Both the position numbers and the translations under genes were made by a program. Below are positions 50,538 to 59,774 of a stretch of DNA of 64,000 bases, piece by piece. Below the pieces are notes generated by a model. It was not told where the DNA came from and did not search any database. It saw only the letters and a program-made list of their open reading frames with translations. Source of the stretch: DAIODI01 sp046349255 (lineage in GTDB: Bacteria > Pseudomonadota > Alphaproteobacteria > Rhizobiales > Aestuariivirgaceae); assembly GCA_046349255.1 (NCBI GenBank), contig JAXMCR010000003.1, forward strand, positions 938,743 through 1,002,742, in the 5' to 3' direction. Position 1 is the first letter of the stretch, and the number at the start of each line of letters is the position of its first letter.

Positions 50538-52511
50538 ATGTCGTCAGCGAACGGCACGCTGGGAGAAATCATCAAGGCGCTCGACATTTCGGGGGTCGAG
50601 ATGATCGCCCTCGGCTTGCCCGAAAGCCGCATCATCGACGTGAGCCGCCGCCTGACGACGGCGTGGACCTGCTCGAAGTACGAGATCGTGGGCCACGTGC
50701 TGTCGAGCAACGCCGGCACCAAGATCCATGCGCGCTACGTCGATGCCGACGTCACCGGCGCGGACCTCCGTGGAGGAGCCCGCATCGAGGTGACGCTCGA
50801 GCGCAGCGACAAACCGTCGTGCATCCAGCGCTTCCGGCCGCATTACTTCCGCGATGGGTCGGACGAGTTCCTGCTGCTCCTCGCCGAGGCCGCCCCGCCG
50901 GGCGAGCCCGAGAAGGACGCGCGCCTGAAACTTGCCGTCGAAGCGGGCGGCTTTTTCCCCTGGGATTACGACGTGCGCTCGCACCAGTCGACGGTCGATC
51001 CTGGCATCGCCGACATGCTGGGACTGAAGCCCGACATGGCCGATCTCGCCTTCGACCAGTGGAACGCGCTGATCCACCCGGACGACCAGGTGAACGGCCC
51101 GGCCGCCTGCCTCACGCGCCGGCCGGTGCCGCCGCAGCACGCCTGCCGCGTGCGCATGCGCCACGCGAACGGTCGCTGGATCTGGGTCGAGTTCATCGCC
51201 CATCTCGTCTCGCAGGCCGTCTCGGGCGAACCGCTGAAGATCATCGGCCTCGCCCGTGACGTGAGCGAGGAGATGGATGGCCATCACCGCACGGCGACCA
51301 GCGAGCGCGCGCTCTGGCGGGCGCTTGGCACGGCGCAGATCGGCGCCTTCTCGGTCGATGTCGCCAGCGGACGGATCGACATTTCCGACGAACTCCATAC
51401 GCTGCTGTCGCTCGCCGCTCCCGAAGGAAACGGGCACGCGGCCTTTGTCGAACTCGCAACGCGCGTCAGCCCGCGCGATTATGCCCCGTTCGAAGCTGCA
51501 TTCACCCGTGCCGCACTGGGCGAAATCCCCGAGGCGCTAGCGGTGTCGCTCGACATGCCGGGCGCGGGCGATCGGCGCTTCCGCTTCACCTTCAGCGCCG
51601 ACCACGACGGTGACGGCAACGTCGAACGTATCTCTGGCCTTTGCCAGGACATCACGGCGCTCGCTGCGTTGCTGCCTGCGCGTGAGCCGCTGGACGACAA
51701 GGTGACGCGCTACATCGACAACCTGAGTCGCGCGCTGAACGTGACGCTCGAGAAGCTCGAGGCGTCGGAGACGGCGCCGGTTACGCGCGAACTCGTGGAC
51801 ACGCTGCAGGACGCCATCGCAGCGCTTTCGACCGCGGGGCGATCCACGGACCCGCTCGACGGCGAACGCGCCGAGCGCACTGTCCCGTTCACGCCTCTCG
51901 AAGCGACGACACCCGGCAAGTCGATGCCGGAGCCGTTTGCATTTGCGCCGGAGCAGATCGCGGAGCCGTCTCCGCCGGAAACAGAGGCGGAGGCGACCCC
52001 GCTCGCGCCGCCGTTGCCGCCGGAAGATCTCGCCGACGAACCGATCACCTCGGCTGCGCCCGCTCCGGCCGCGCCATCCATGCGACCTGCGCCCCAGGCG
52101 ACGATCGACAGCAAGCCCGCGAAGTCCGGAAACGGCACGCCGCGCGCGCTGGTCGTCGAGGACGAAGCCGACCTGCGCGACACGATCGTCGCCATGCTCG
52201 CCGACATCGGCCTTTCCGCCCTCTCGGCCAACGAGGGCGCGGAGGCGCTCGACAAGCTTCGCCGCACGCCGTCGATCAGCCTCGTCGTCTCGGACGTCGT
52301 GATGCAAGGCGTGAGCGGGCCGGAGTTCATCACGGAGGCGTTCGCCGAGCGTCCGGACCTCCGCGCCATCCTGACGTCGGGCTACGACCTTTCCACGATG
52401 CTCTCAGGCGTAGACCTGCCGACGGGCATCGAGCTGATGCCGAAGCCGTTCACGCGCGCTGAGTTCCTGAAGAAGGTGGAAGCGCTGCTCGCGCCGGCCG
52501 CAGCAGCCTGA
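50538..52511 (+). CDS. PAS and receiver domain protein without a kinase domain
   Basis: The 657-residue protein has an N-terminal unknown region, a PAS_3-type domain (GGFFPWDYDVRSHQSTVDPGIADMLGL...WNALIHPDDQ...GRWIWVEF...GLARDVSEE), a second PAS-like region, and a Pro/Ala/Glu-rich linker (residues 440-540). A C-terminal receiver follows (ALVVEDEADLRDTI, VVSDVVMQGVSGPEF, MPKPFTRAEFL). There is no DHp or HATPase, so it cannot autophosphorylate and must take its phosphate from another kinase. The ATG at 50538 begins the conserved region. It is convergent with the mscS-type gene, six bases apart. Confidence 0.8.
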   Translation: MSSANGTLGEIIKALDISGVEMIALGLPESRIIDVSRRLTTAWTCSKYEIVGHVLSSNAGTKIHARYVDADVTGADLRGGARIEVTLERSDKPSCIQRFRPHYFRDGSDEFLLLLAEAAPPGEPEKDARLKLAVEAGGFFPWDYDVRSHQSTVDPGIADMLGLKPDMADLAFDQWNALIHPDDQVNGPAACLTRRPVPPQHACRVRMRHANGRWIWVEFIAHLVSQAVSGEPLKIIGLARDVSEEMDGHHRTATSERALWRALGTAQIGAFSVDVASGRIDISDELHTLLSLAAPEGNGHAAFVELATRVSPRDYAPFEAAFTRAALGEIPEALAVSLDMPGAGDRRFRFTFSADHDGDGNVERISGLCQDITALAALLPAREPLDDKVTRYIDNLSRALNVTLEKLEASETAPVTRELVDTLQDAIAALSTAGRSTDPLDGERAERTVPFTPLEATTPGKSMPEPFAFAPEQIAEPSPPETEAEATPLAPPLPPEDLADEPITSAAPAPAAPSMRPAPQATIDSKPAKSGNGTPRALVVEDEADLRDTIVAMLADIGLSALSANEGAEALDKLRRTPSISLVVSDVVMQGVSGPEFITEAFAERPDLRAILTSGYDLSTMLSGVDLPTGIELMPKPFTRAEFLKKVEALLAPAAAA

Positions 52512-52517
52512 CCCAGC

Positions 52518-54647
52518 TCACGCCTTGGCAGGAGCCTTCTCTTCCGGCGGCGGCGACTGAAGGCCCAAGGCGGGCACGGTCGCTGGCGGACCGGCGCCTG
52601 GGGCAAGCACGGTTGCTGCCGAAGCAAACCCGATGCCGTTCTGTTCGAACAGCTCCTTGATGCGCGCGAACGCGCGCCGGCGCGCCGTGAATTGCTCCCC
52701 GGGCTTGGTCATCAGCTTCAGGCGCAGCTTGATGCCGTAGTCGCCGAATTCCTCGACGCCCTGCATCTTCAGCGTCTCGATGATCGACGGCTTGATCTCC
52801 GGATCCTCGAGCAGTTCCTGGCCCACCTGCTTGATCAGCTTCTTTGCCTTCATGATGTTGGTGCCGAACGGCACCGTGATCAGCATCTTCTCGATCACCC
52901 AGTCGCGCGACTGGTTCTGGATCGCGCCAAGTGAGCCGAACGGCACCGTGTAGATAGGCCCGCGCTGATGCCGCAGCTTGATCGAGCGCAGGGTGAATCC
53001 CTCGACGGTGCCTTTGTAGCTGCCACTCTCGATGTATTCGCCCACGCGGAAAGCATCGTCGAGCAAGTAGAACACGCCCGACAGCACATCCTTCACCAGC
53101 GTCTGCGAGCCGAAACCGATCGCGACGCCGAAGATCGAGGCGCCCGCGAGCAGCGGGCCGATCGGCACGTCCATCGCCGAGAGAGCCATCAGCACCGCCA
53201 TCGCCGCGAAGGCGACGAACAGCACGTTCTTCGCAATCGGCAGCAGCGTGCCGAGGCGCTGGCGACGAACGGCGTTGGCGCTGACGTCGCCGTCGTGCAT
53301 CTGCAAGGATGCGATTTGGCGTGACAGGAACGTGCTGGTGAGGTGCCACACGAAATCGAACACGATGAGGATCATGATCGCGCGGATGATCCCCGACAGG
53401 ATCTGCGTCACGTCGCTGCCCATGCCCATCGCGGTCGGCAGTTCGCGCTCGAGCAGCAGCAGGCCTCCGAGCAGGAACAGCGTCCGTACTCCGCGCTGCA
53501 CGGCCGCGGTGAAAAGGCCCGGGGCGGGATCGGCCTCGTCGCCCACCGCCCGTACGACGTGGCGCACACCCGACTCGCTCATCCAGATGACGAACGGCAG
53601 TGCACCGGCGAGCAGGGTCAGCCAGAACAGGAAATCGGCGGCGATCATCCAGAAGAACAGAAGCAACGCCACGTACACGGTAAGGAGCCACGCCTGCCGC
53701 TCGCTCGCATTCCCTTCCGCGGGCGAAGGCGCACGCCATACCGCCACGAGGAACGCTACGGCGAGGGCAAGCGCGAACACATAACTCACGGCGAGCCGGC
53801 TGTCGGCGGAGAAGCCGAGGCGGTCCATGGCGCCACCGACCATCATGCCGAAGCTCAGGAGCGCCGCCATCACGGTGATGGCGCGGAACCAGAACGTCGA
53901 CGCGCGGTCCTCCATCGGCAGCATGCGCACGCGCGCAGTGTTCGAATTCGCCCGGCTCGGCGGGGCGAGCAGGAGCGCCGAGACCGCCATCGCCACGGCG
54001 AGGCCTTGTGCACCGAGGAGCGCCGTTGAAACGGTGGCGCGCACCAGCGGGGGCCAGTCGAACAGGAGGAACACGCCGAACGAGCCGGCAAAGAATGCAA
54101 GTACGCGCACGAGCAGCACTTCCGCGCGGCCGCGGATCGCGCGCAGTCGATCGCTCACCGTTGCGACGGGCATCCGCGTGAAGCGGTCGTAGGCCGAACG
54201 CGTGACGAGCATCGCGATGAACAGCGATCCCAACCCGACAAGCAGGAAGCCGACGATGAGCGGCCAGGCGCGGCTCAGGCCATACGCCTGCATCTCGGAG
54301 GCGATCGCCATCGTGGCGTTGCGCGCCTCGACCGGAATCTTGTGGGTGAAGGCGATCTTCACTGCGAGCAGCTGGTTGCGCGCCGCGTCGAACCATCCCA
54401 TCGCCATCTGCTGCACGTTGGGCAGCATCTCGCCTTCCCCGGAGGATGCTGGTTTCGCCGCCGCCTGCTTCGTCAGCCACTCGGCGACGGTCGGATCCTT
54501 GAGAAGATCGATGAGGTCCTTGACCTTCGCCGGCACCTCTTCGGTTGCCGCGGGTTTTGGCGCGACCTGCGGATCGGCAGACGCCGGCAGCCAGCAGAGA
54601 ACCAGCGTCGCCACAATCAGGAGAAGCCGTTGCAGCGCAGCACCCAA
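52518..54647 (-). CDS. Mechanosensitive ion channel of the MscS family, large form
   Basis: The 709-residue inner membrane protein has a signal peptide (residues 1-24, RLLLIVATLVLCWLPASA), a periplasmic helical part, several membrane helices, and the MscS core near the C-terminus: GPLLAGASIFGVAIGFGSQTLVKDVLSGVFYLLDDAFRVGEYI. A beta domain with RGPIYTVPFGSL and a cytoplasmic tail follow. It releases solutes on hypo-osmotic shock. I chose the TTG at 54647 because ggaggcaggcac precedes it and the signal peptide then begins at the start; an earlier in-frame TTG at 54785 adds a 46-residue Cys-rich stretch without support. Confidence 0.88.
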   Translation of the reverse strand: MGAALQRLLLIVATLVLCWLPASADPQVAPKPAATEEVPAKVKDLIDLLKDPTVAEWLTKQAAAKPASSGEGEMLPNVQQMAMGWFDAARNQLLAVKIAFTHKIPVEARNATMAIASEMQAYGLSRAWPLIVGFLLVGLGSLFIAMLVTRSAYDRFTRMPVATVSDRLRAIRGRAEVLLVRVLAFFAGSFGVFLLFDWPPLVRATVSTALLGAQGLAVAMAVSALLLAPPSRANSNTARVRMLPMEDRASTFWFRAITVMAALLSFGMMVGGAMDRLGFSADSRLAVSYVFALALAVAFLVAVWRAPSPAEGNASERQAWLLTVYVALLLFFWMIAADFLFWLTLLAGALPFVIWMSESGVRHVVRAVGDEADPAPGLFTAAVQRGVRTLFLLGGLLLLERELPTAMGMGSDVTQILSGIIRAIMILIVFDFVWHLTSTFLSRQIASLQMHDGDVSANAVRRQRLGTLLPIAKNVLFVAFAAMAVLMALSAMDVPIGPLLAGASIFGVAIGFGSQTLVKDVLSGVFYLLDDAFRVGEYIESGSYKGTVEGFTLRSIKLRHQRGPIYTVPFGSLGAIQNQSRDWVIEKMLITVPFGTNIMKAKKLIKQVGQELLEDPEIKPSIIETLKMQGVEEFGDYGIKLRLKLMTKPGEQFTARRRAFARIKELFEQNGIGFASAATVLAPGAGPPATVPALGLQSPPPEEKAPAKA

Positions 54648-55000
54648 GTGCCTGCCTCCGAACGAAAAAAGTGCGCCGTCGCTCGCGTTCGATTCGCACA
54701 GCAGCATCGATGCACAGGATGCTAGCAGGAAAGCATGAACAACCAAGTAGCGGGAGTGGCACGTGCGGCGGGCGATCCACGCCAAGCAGCAGAAAGGAAA
54801 ACTCTGATCTGCCGATACAAGTCGACGCTCATCAACTCAACACTGAATTGTAAAGAAGAAATATATGCAGCTGTTAAACTTTCCAATTTAAGCATAGGCC
54901 TATCTAAATATTGAATTTTTGGACCAATTCCGGAAATTGAATGCAACAATATTGAAAGTACGTGTGCAGGGGTCGAGTGTCTTCAACAGGAGTCTGGGAC
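54648..55000. other. AT-rich intergenic region before the Flp pilin gene
   Basis: The 353-base stretch has no convincing gene. Its right half (54830-54960) is notably AT-rich, which is in keeping with a promoter region for the pilin. A continuation of the mscS frame runs through the left part but lacks a supported start. I could not place -35 and -10 boxes with confidence. Confidence 0.5.
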
Positions 55001-55165
55001 ATGACCACTGTGCTTTGGCGATTTCTCAAAGACGAACGCGGCGTGACGGCAATCGAGTATGGCCTGATCGCAGCTGCCACGGGACTCACCCTGGTTGCGG
55101 TGATGCCGGCAATCTCGACAGGCCTGTCGAACGTGTTTGGTTCGATCGGCGCCGCCCTGAAGTAA
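55001..55165 (+). CDS. Flp family type IVb pilin
   Basis: The 54-residue prepilin has a short basic leader and the Flp processing site ERG/VTAIEYGLIAAA: cleavage after Gly14, with Glu19 as the conserved Glu5 of the mature pilin. A hydrophobic helix follows (LTLVAVMPAIS). It is the major subunit of a Tad-type pilus. No tad secretion genes are near, and the TadE/TadG-like genes are 25 kb away. aggagtctgggac precedes the ATG. Confidence 0.93.
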   Translation: MTTVLWRFLKDERGVTAIEYGLIAAATGLTLVAVMPAISTGLSNVFGSIGAALK

Positions 55166-55209
55166 ATGCGTGCGGTCGGAGGCGCGCCATTCACACCGGC
55201 GCGCCACCG

Positions 55210-56001
55210 TCACGCCTGTTCCTGGCGCTGGAATCCTGCGGCCTTCCCGGCGGCAGTCAGTTCTCCTGCCAGCCGCTCGACTGAGGCGGCCGCGCTCTCG
55301 AGCGTCTGCAGATCGCGACTCCTGACCACGATGTTCGACCCGAAGCGGCCGTTCTCCTCGAACGGGTAGGAGCCGATCACGGCCTTGGGATGCTGGTCCT
55401 GGATCGCGCCGAGGCCTGCGGCAATGTCCCCCTCCCCCGCCCGGATCGTCACCGTCACCGAGCGCATCGGTGCGCCCCTGGCCAGCGTCGGGGCAATCTC
55501 CTCGAGCATCGCCTGCATGATGCGGGGTACGCCCGCCATCACATGCACGTTGCCGATGCGGAAGCCGGGGGCGATCGAGACGGGATTGGCGATCATCGTC
55601 GCCCCCTGCGGCAGTCGCGCCATGCGTAGGCGCGCCTCGTTCGCCTCGCGCCCCATCTTCGTGAAGTATTCGAGCAGCAGGCGCTTCGCCTCGGGATCAT
55701 GCGAAATGGGCACGCCAAAGGCCTTAGCGACCGCGTCCGCGGTGATGTCGTCATGGGTCGGCCCGATCCCGCCCGTCGTGAAAACGTAGGTGTAGCGGCC
55801 GCGCAGGGCGTTCACGGCGGCGACGATCTCCGCCTCGACGTCGGGCACCACGCGGGCTTCCTTGAGGTCGATGCCGAGCGCCGTCAGCCAGTCGGCGATG
55901 TAGCCAAGGTTCTTGTCCTTCGTCCGGCCGGAGAGGATCTCGTCGCCGATCAGCAGCACCGCCGCGGTCGGGGCGTCCGGGATGGATGTTTTCTCGCTCA
56001 T
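55210..56001 (-). CDS. CinA-like molybdopterin-binding (MoaB/MogA fold) protein
   Basis: The 263-residue protein has the CinA N-terminal domain only: AAVLLIGDEILSGRTKDKNLGYIADWL, TTGGIGPTHDDITADAVAKAFG, and VHVMAGVPRIMQAML. The C-terminal nicotinamide-amidase domain of full CinA is missing, which is usual for alphaproteobacterial stand-alone forms. The role may be ADP-ribose or molybdopterin related. The ATG at 56001 is preceded by taggtcgc. It is divergent from sfsA. Confidence 0.85.
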   Translation of the reverse strand: MSEKTSIPDAPTAAVLLIGDEILSGRTKDKNLGYIADWLTALGIDLKEARVVPDVEAEIVAAVNALRGRYTYVFTTGGIGPTHDDITADAVAKAFGVPISHDPEAKRLLLEYFTKMGREANEARLRMARLPQGATMIANPVSIAPGFRIGNVHVMAGVPRIMQAMLEEIAPTLARGAPMRSVTVTIRAGEGDIAAGLGAIQDQHPKAVIGSYPFEENGRFGSNIVVRSRDLQTLESAAASVERLAGELTAAGKAAGFQRQEQA

Positions 56002-56107
56002 GCGACCTACATGAACCGTCGATGCGAGTCTCGCAAGGTGCGGAAAACCATGCCGCCCGCCCTTGCAGGCGTTGCAGCGCCCGCTGCCGTTCGCTATCGC
56101 AGGGCGC

Positions 56108-56821
56108 ATGCGCTTCCCTGCTCCACTGATGTCCGGCCGGCTCCTCAAGCGATACAAGAGGTTCCTGGCCGATGTGACACTCGATACGGGGGAATCCGTG
56201 ACCGCCACCTGCCCCAACACCGGCTCGATGATGGGTCTGTGCGAGCCCGGGAGCCGCATCTGGGTGTCGCGCTCGGACAGCGCCACGCGGAAGTATCCGC
56301 ACACCTGGGAGCTGATCGAGGCGCAGGTGTTTGGCCGTTCGACGCTGGTCGGGATCAACACGGGCCATCCTAACCGGATCGTGGCGGACGCGATCGGCCG
56401 CGGCGTGCTGCCGGGGCTTGCGGGTTACCCATCGCTGCGCCGCGAGGTGAAATACGGCACGGCGAGCCGGGTCGACATCCTACTCGAGGGTGATGGTCTG
56501 CCACCCGCCTACGTCGAGGTGAAGAACGTCCACTTGCTGCGCAAGGAGGGACTCGCCGAGTTTCCCGACTGCGTGACGGAGCGCGGCGTGAAGCACCTCG
56601 GCGAACTGGCGAAGGTTGCGCGCAAAGGTGGCCGTGGCGTCATGGTGTACCTCGTCCAGCGCGGCGATGCCGAGTCTTTCGCGCTCGCCTCTGATATCGA
56701 CAAGGAGTACGCGAAGGCCTTCGCGCGCGCCCGCCGCGCCGGCGTCGAAGCGTACGCGCTTGCCTGCGACGTGACCCCCGACGGCATCTTCGCCAACCGC
56801 CTGCTGTCGATCCGCGAGTAG
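56108..56821 (+). CDS. sfsA: SfsA family DNA/RNA nuclease-like protein
   Basis: The 237-residue SfsA has LLKRYKRFLADV, CPNTGSMMGLCEPGSRIWVS and a nuclease-like core PPAYVEVKNVHLL with RVDILLE, which aligns with the PD-(D/E)XK fold (Asp, Glu and Lys). In E. coli it was named sugar fermentation stimulation protein, but the fold suggests a nuclease. The ATG at 56108 begins the family core; an upstream in-frame ATG adds only a weak extension. Confidence 0.92.
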   Translation: MRFPAPLMSGRLLKRYKRFLADVTLDTGESVTATCPNTGSMMGLCEPGSRIWVSRSDSATRKYPHTWELIEAQVFGRSTLVGINTGHPNRIVADAIGRGVLPGLAGYPSLRREVKYGTASRVDILLEGDGLPPAYVEVKNVHLLRKEGLAEFPDCVTERGVKHLGELAKVARKGGRGVMVYLVQRGDAESFALASDIDKEYAKAFARARRAGVEAYALACDVTPDGIFANRLLSIRE

Positions 56822-56880
56822 GCTTGCGGGGCCGGCGCGCGCGGCTTATCTGTTGGCGAGGACCGAAGACCGGAGGGTTG

Positions 56881-57714
56881 ATGAACACCACGTACGTGGA
56901 CGCCACACTCGTGCCGCTGACCAACACGGGTCAGATCAAGCTGCACGGGCCGCAGGCGTTTGCCGCCATGCGCAAGGCGGGCCAGCTCACGGCGCAGGCG
57001 CTCGACCTCCTCTGCGACCACGTACGCCCGGGCGTTACGACCGACGAGCTCGACCGCCTGATCCGCGACTTCGCCGTCACCAACGATGCCGTGCCGGCGC
57101 CCCTCTTCTACCGCGGCTACCCCCGCTCGACGTGCACGTCGATCAACCACGTGGTCTGCCACGGCATCCCGAACGACAAGCCGCTGCGCGAGGGCGATGT
57201 CGTCAACATCGACGTGACGCTGATCGTCGACGGTTGGCACGGCGACGCGAGCCGCATGTACCAGGTGGGCGAGGTGGCGCGGAAGGCGCAGCGCCTCGTC
57301 GAGGTCACCTACGAATGCCTGATGCGCGGCATTGCGGCGGCAAAGCCCGGCAACCGCACCGGCGACATCGGCCACGCGATCCAGACCTATGCCGAGGGTG
57401 AGCGCTGCTCGGTGGTGCGCGACTTCTGCGGCCACGGCCTCGGGCGCCTGTTCCACGACATGCCGAACATCCTGCACTATGGCCGCGCGGGCGAGGGCAT
57501 CGAGCTGAAGCCCGGCATGCTGTTCACGATCGAACCGATGATCAATCTCGGCCGCCCGCACGTAAAGATTCTCGCCGACGGCTGGACCGCGGTTACACGC
57601 GACCGATCGCTGTCGGCGCAGTTCGAGCACACCGTGGGCATCACGGAGGACGGGTGTGAGATCTTCACGCTGTCACCGAAGGGCCTCGACATGCCTCCGG
57701 CGCCCGTCGGATAA
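56881..57714 (+). CDS. map: Methionine aminopeptidase, type I
   Basis: The 277-residue enzyme removes N-terminal methionine. It has VVCHGIPNDKPL, NIDVTLIVDGWHGDASRMY with the first metal Asp residues, FCGHGLGRLFH with the metal His, TIEPMINLG and EHTVGITEDG. It has a normal length and an ATG at 56881 preceded by ggagggttg. It is followed immediately by the remains of radC, a common order in these bacteria. Confidence 0.96.
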   Translation: MNTTYVDATLVPLTNTGQIKLHGPQAFAAMRKAGQLTAQALDLLCDHVRPGVTTDELDRLIRDFAVTNDAVPAPLFYRGYPRSTCTSINHVVCHGIPNDKPLREGDVVNIDVTLIVDGWHGDASRMYQVGEVARKAQRLVEVTYECLMRGIAAAKPGNRTGDIGHAIQTYAEGERCSVVRDFCGHGLGRLFHDMPNILHYGRAGEGIELKPGMLFTIEPMINLGRPHVKILADGWTAVTRDRSLSAQFEHTVGITEDGCEIFTLSPKGLDMPPAPVG

Positions 57715-57739
57715 CGCTTAAGGAAAGAAGGGAAGCGCC

Positions 57740-58305
57740 ATGGGGGATGGCGGCTTCAGGAAGGCGTCGGCAAGCCGCACTACGTGGGCCACCGCGAACG
57801 GCTGCGCCGCCGCTTCATGGAGGGCGGCCCGGACGCGCTGCCCGACTACGAACTCCTCGAACTGGTGCTCGCGCGCGCCATTCCGCGCCGCGACGTAAAG
57901 CCCCTGGCGAAGCTGCTGCTGAAGACTTTCGGTACGTTCGCAGACGTCTTTGCGGCGCCTCCCGAGCGGCTGAAGGAGGTCGAGGGCGTTGGCGACAGCC
58001 TCGTCGTAGACCTGAAGATCGTACACGCATCCGGGCTTCGCCTGCTCAAGCGGCAGGTGCTGAACCGGCCCCTGCTGACGTCCTGGTCGCAGCTCCTCGA
58101 CTACTGCACGGCCGCGATGGCCTACGCCCAGAAGGAGCAGTTCCGCATCCTTTTCCTCGACCGCAAGAACCAACTGATTGCGGATGAGGTGCAACAGGAG
58201 GGGACGGTCGACCACACGCCGGTCTACGTTCGAGAGGTGGTGAAGCGGGCGCTGGAAATCTCGGCCTCCGCCATCATCCTCGTGCACAACCACCCCACTC
58301 ACTGA
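57740..58305 (+). pseudogene. radC: RadC (JAB/MPN domain), frameshifted at the start and truncated by the island
   Basis: The reading frame from 57784 gives VGHRERLRRRFMEGG..., the RadC start; in-frame codons before it read GKPHY, also RadC-like, but have no start codon. The ATG at 57740 with a good ribosome binding site lies in another frame, which points to a shift near 57755-57770. At the other end the protein stops at AIILVHNHPTH, in the middle of the HNHPSGD metal motif, so the last 50-60 residues of the normal roughly 230 are missing. The HNHP codons at about 58283-58297 mark the insertion point of the island. RadC function in such a gene is lost or doubtful. Confidence 0.85.
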
Positions 58306-58493
58306 TTTCGATCCCGCAGGATCACGCTCAATCCCGTTGAAACACTAGAGAAATAGCCAATTTTTGGCATTGCGTAGTGGGGACGGTTTTGGCAAATTGG
58401 GGGCGGTTGAAGGGATAGAAAACGGCTTTCCGATCCCAGCAAACGATCCCCGTTTCTCCTCGACCGATCCCAGTTGCGGACAAGGAGGAACGC

Positions 58494-59735
58494 ATGCCAG
58501 CCCTGACCGACACCACGATCCGACATGCGCTGAAGCGCGTCGAGATCAGCCGCAAGCAGGAAAATCTGGCCGATGGCGAGGGGCGCGGCACCGGCCGACT
58601 CGTCCTCGTCCTCAAGCCAATGCCGAAGCGCGTCACCGCCGACTGGATGGCGCAGCAATGGCGTGACGGCAAACGCACCAAGAAGAAGATCGGCGCCTAC
58701 CCCTCGATGTCGCTCGCGCAGGCCCGCGAGATTTTCAAGCGCGACTATGCCGACGTCATCCAGAAGGGCCGGAGCATCAAGATCGCATCCGACACCCGCC
58801 CCGGCACCGTCGCCGACCTCTTCGAGGGTTACGTCGCTTCGCTCAAAGCCGCTGGCAAGCCCTCCTGGAAGGAGACGGAGAAGGGCCTCAACAAGATCGC
58901 CAACACCCTTGGGCGCAACCGCCTCGCCCGCGAGATCGAGGCCGAGGAAATCGTCGAGCTAATCCGCCCGATCTATGAACGCGGCGCCAAGTCGATGGCC
59001 GACCATGTGCGTTCCTATATGCACGCGGCCTTTGGCTGGGGCATGAAGTCCGACAACGACTATCGGCAGCAGTCGGCTCGCCGCTTTCGCATCCCCTTCA
59101 ATCCGGCGACAGGTATTCCGACCGAACCGAAGGTCAAGGGCACCCGCTGGCTCGACGAAGACGAGTTCGTGCAGCTCTATCGTTGGCTGGAATGCCCCGA
59201 CACGCCGGTTCATCCACCCTATACCCGCGCCGTCAGGATCATCATGCTGACCGGCCAGCGCGTTCAGGAGATCGCGAGCCTTCACATCGACCAGTGGGAC
59301 GCCAAGGAAAAGATCATCGATTGGTCCAAGACCAAGAACGATCAGCCCCATGCCGTTCCAGTGCCTGAGCTGGCCGCAGAGCTACTCGCGTCCATCAACG
59401 TCAACGAATATGGCTGGTTCTTCCCGTCGGCCACAGACCCGTCCAAGCCTGTCAGCCACGGCACGCTTTACTCGTTCATGTGGCGCCAGCGGGATCGCGG
59501 CGTGATCCCCTATGTGACGAACCGCGACCTGCGCCGGACCTTCAAGACGCTGACCGGCAAGGCGGGGATCTCGAAGGAAATCCGCGACCGGCTTCAGAAC
59601 CATGCATTGCAGGACGTCAGCTCCAAGCACTATGACCGCTGGCACTACATGGTGGAAAAGCGCGCGGGCATGGCGAAATGGGACAAGTTCGTTCGCGCCA
59701 TGCTCGCCAAGAAGCGCCTGAAAGCGGCGGCATAA
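58494..59735 (+). CDS. Tyrosine-type site-specific integrase
   Basis: The 413-residue recombinase has an N-terminal DUF4102-like arm domain (RTKKKIGAYPSMSLAQAREIFKRDY), a core-binding helical domain and the catalytic domain. Arg256 is in LTGQRVQEIASL, Arg347 in RDLRRTF, His370 in RLQNHALQ and the nucleophile Tyr380 in SSKHYDRW. The box II position usually His (HxxR) is Arg344. It presumably integrated the island into radC, which lies 188 bases upstream. The ATG at 58494 has aaggagg just upstream. Confidence 0.9.
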   Translation: MPALTDTTIRHALKRVEISRKQENLADGEGRGTGRLVLVLKPMPKRVTADWMAQQWRDGKRTKKKIGAYPSMSLAQAREIFKRDYADVIQKGRSIKIASDTRPGTVADLFEGYVASLKAAGKPSWKETEKGLNKIANTLGRNRLAREIEAEEIVELIRPIYERGAKSMADHVRSYMHAAFGWGMKSDNDYRQQSARRFRIPFNPATGIPTEPKVKGTRWLDEDEFVQLYRWLECPDTPVHPPYTRAVRIIMLTGQRVQEIASLHIDQWDAKEKIIDWSKTKNDQPHAVPVPELAAELLASINVNEYGWFFPSATDPSKPVSHGTLYSFMWRQRDRGVIPYVTNRDLRRTFKTLTGKAGISKEIRDRLQNHALQDVSSKHYDRWHYMVEKRAGMAKWDKFVRAMLAKKRLKAAA

Positions 59736-59774
59736 GCCTCCGGCGCACCATTAAGGTGAAAGTGAAAAACGACT

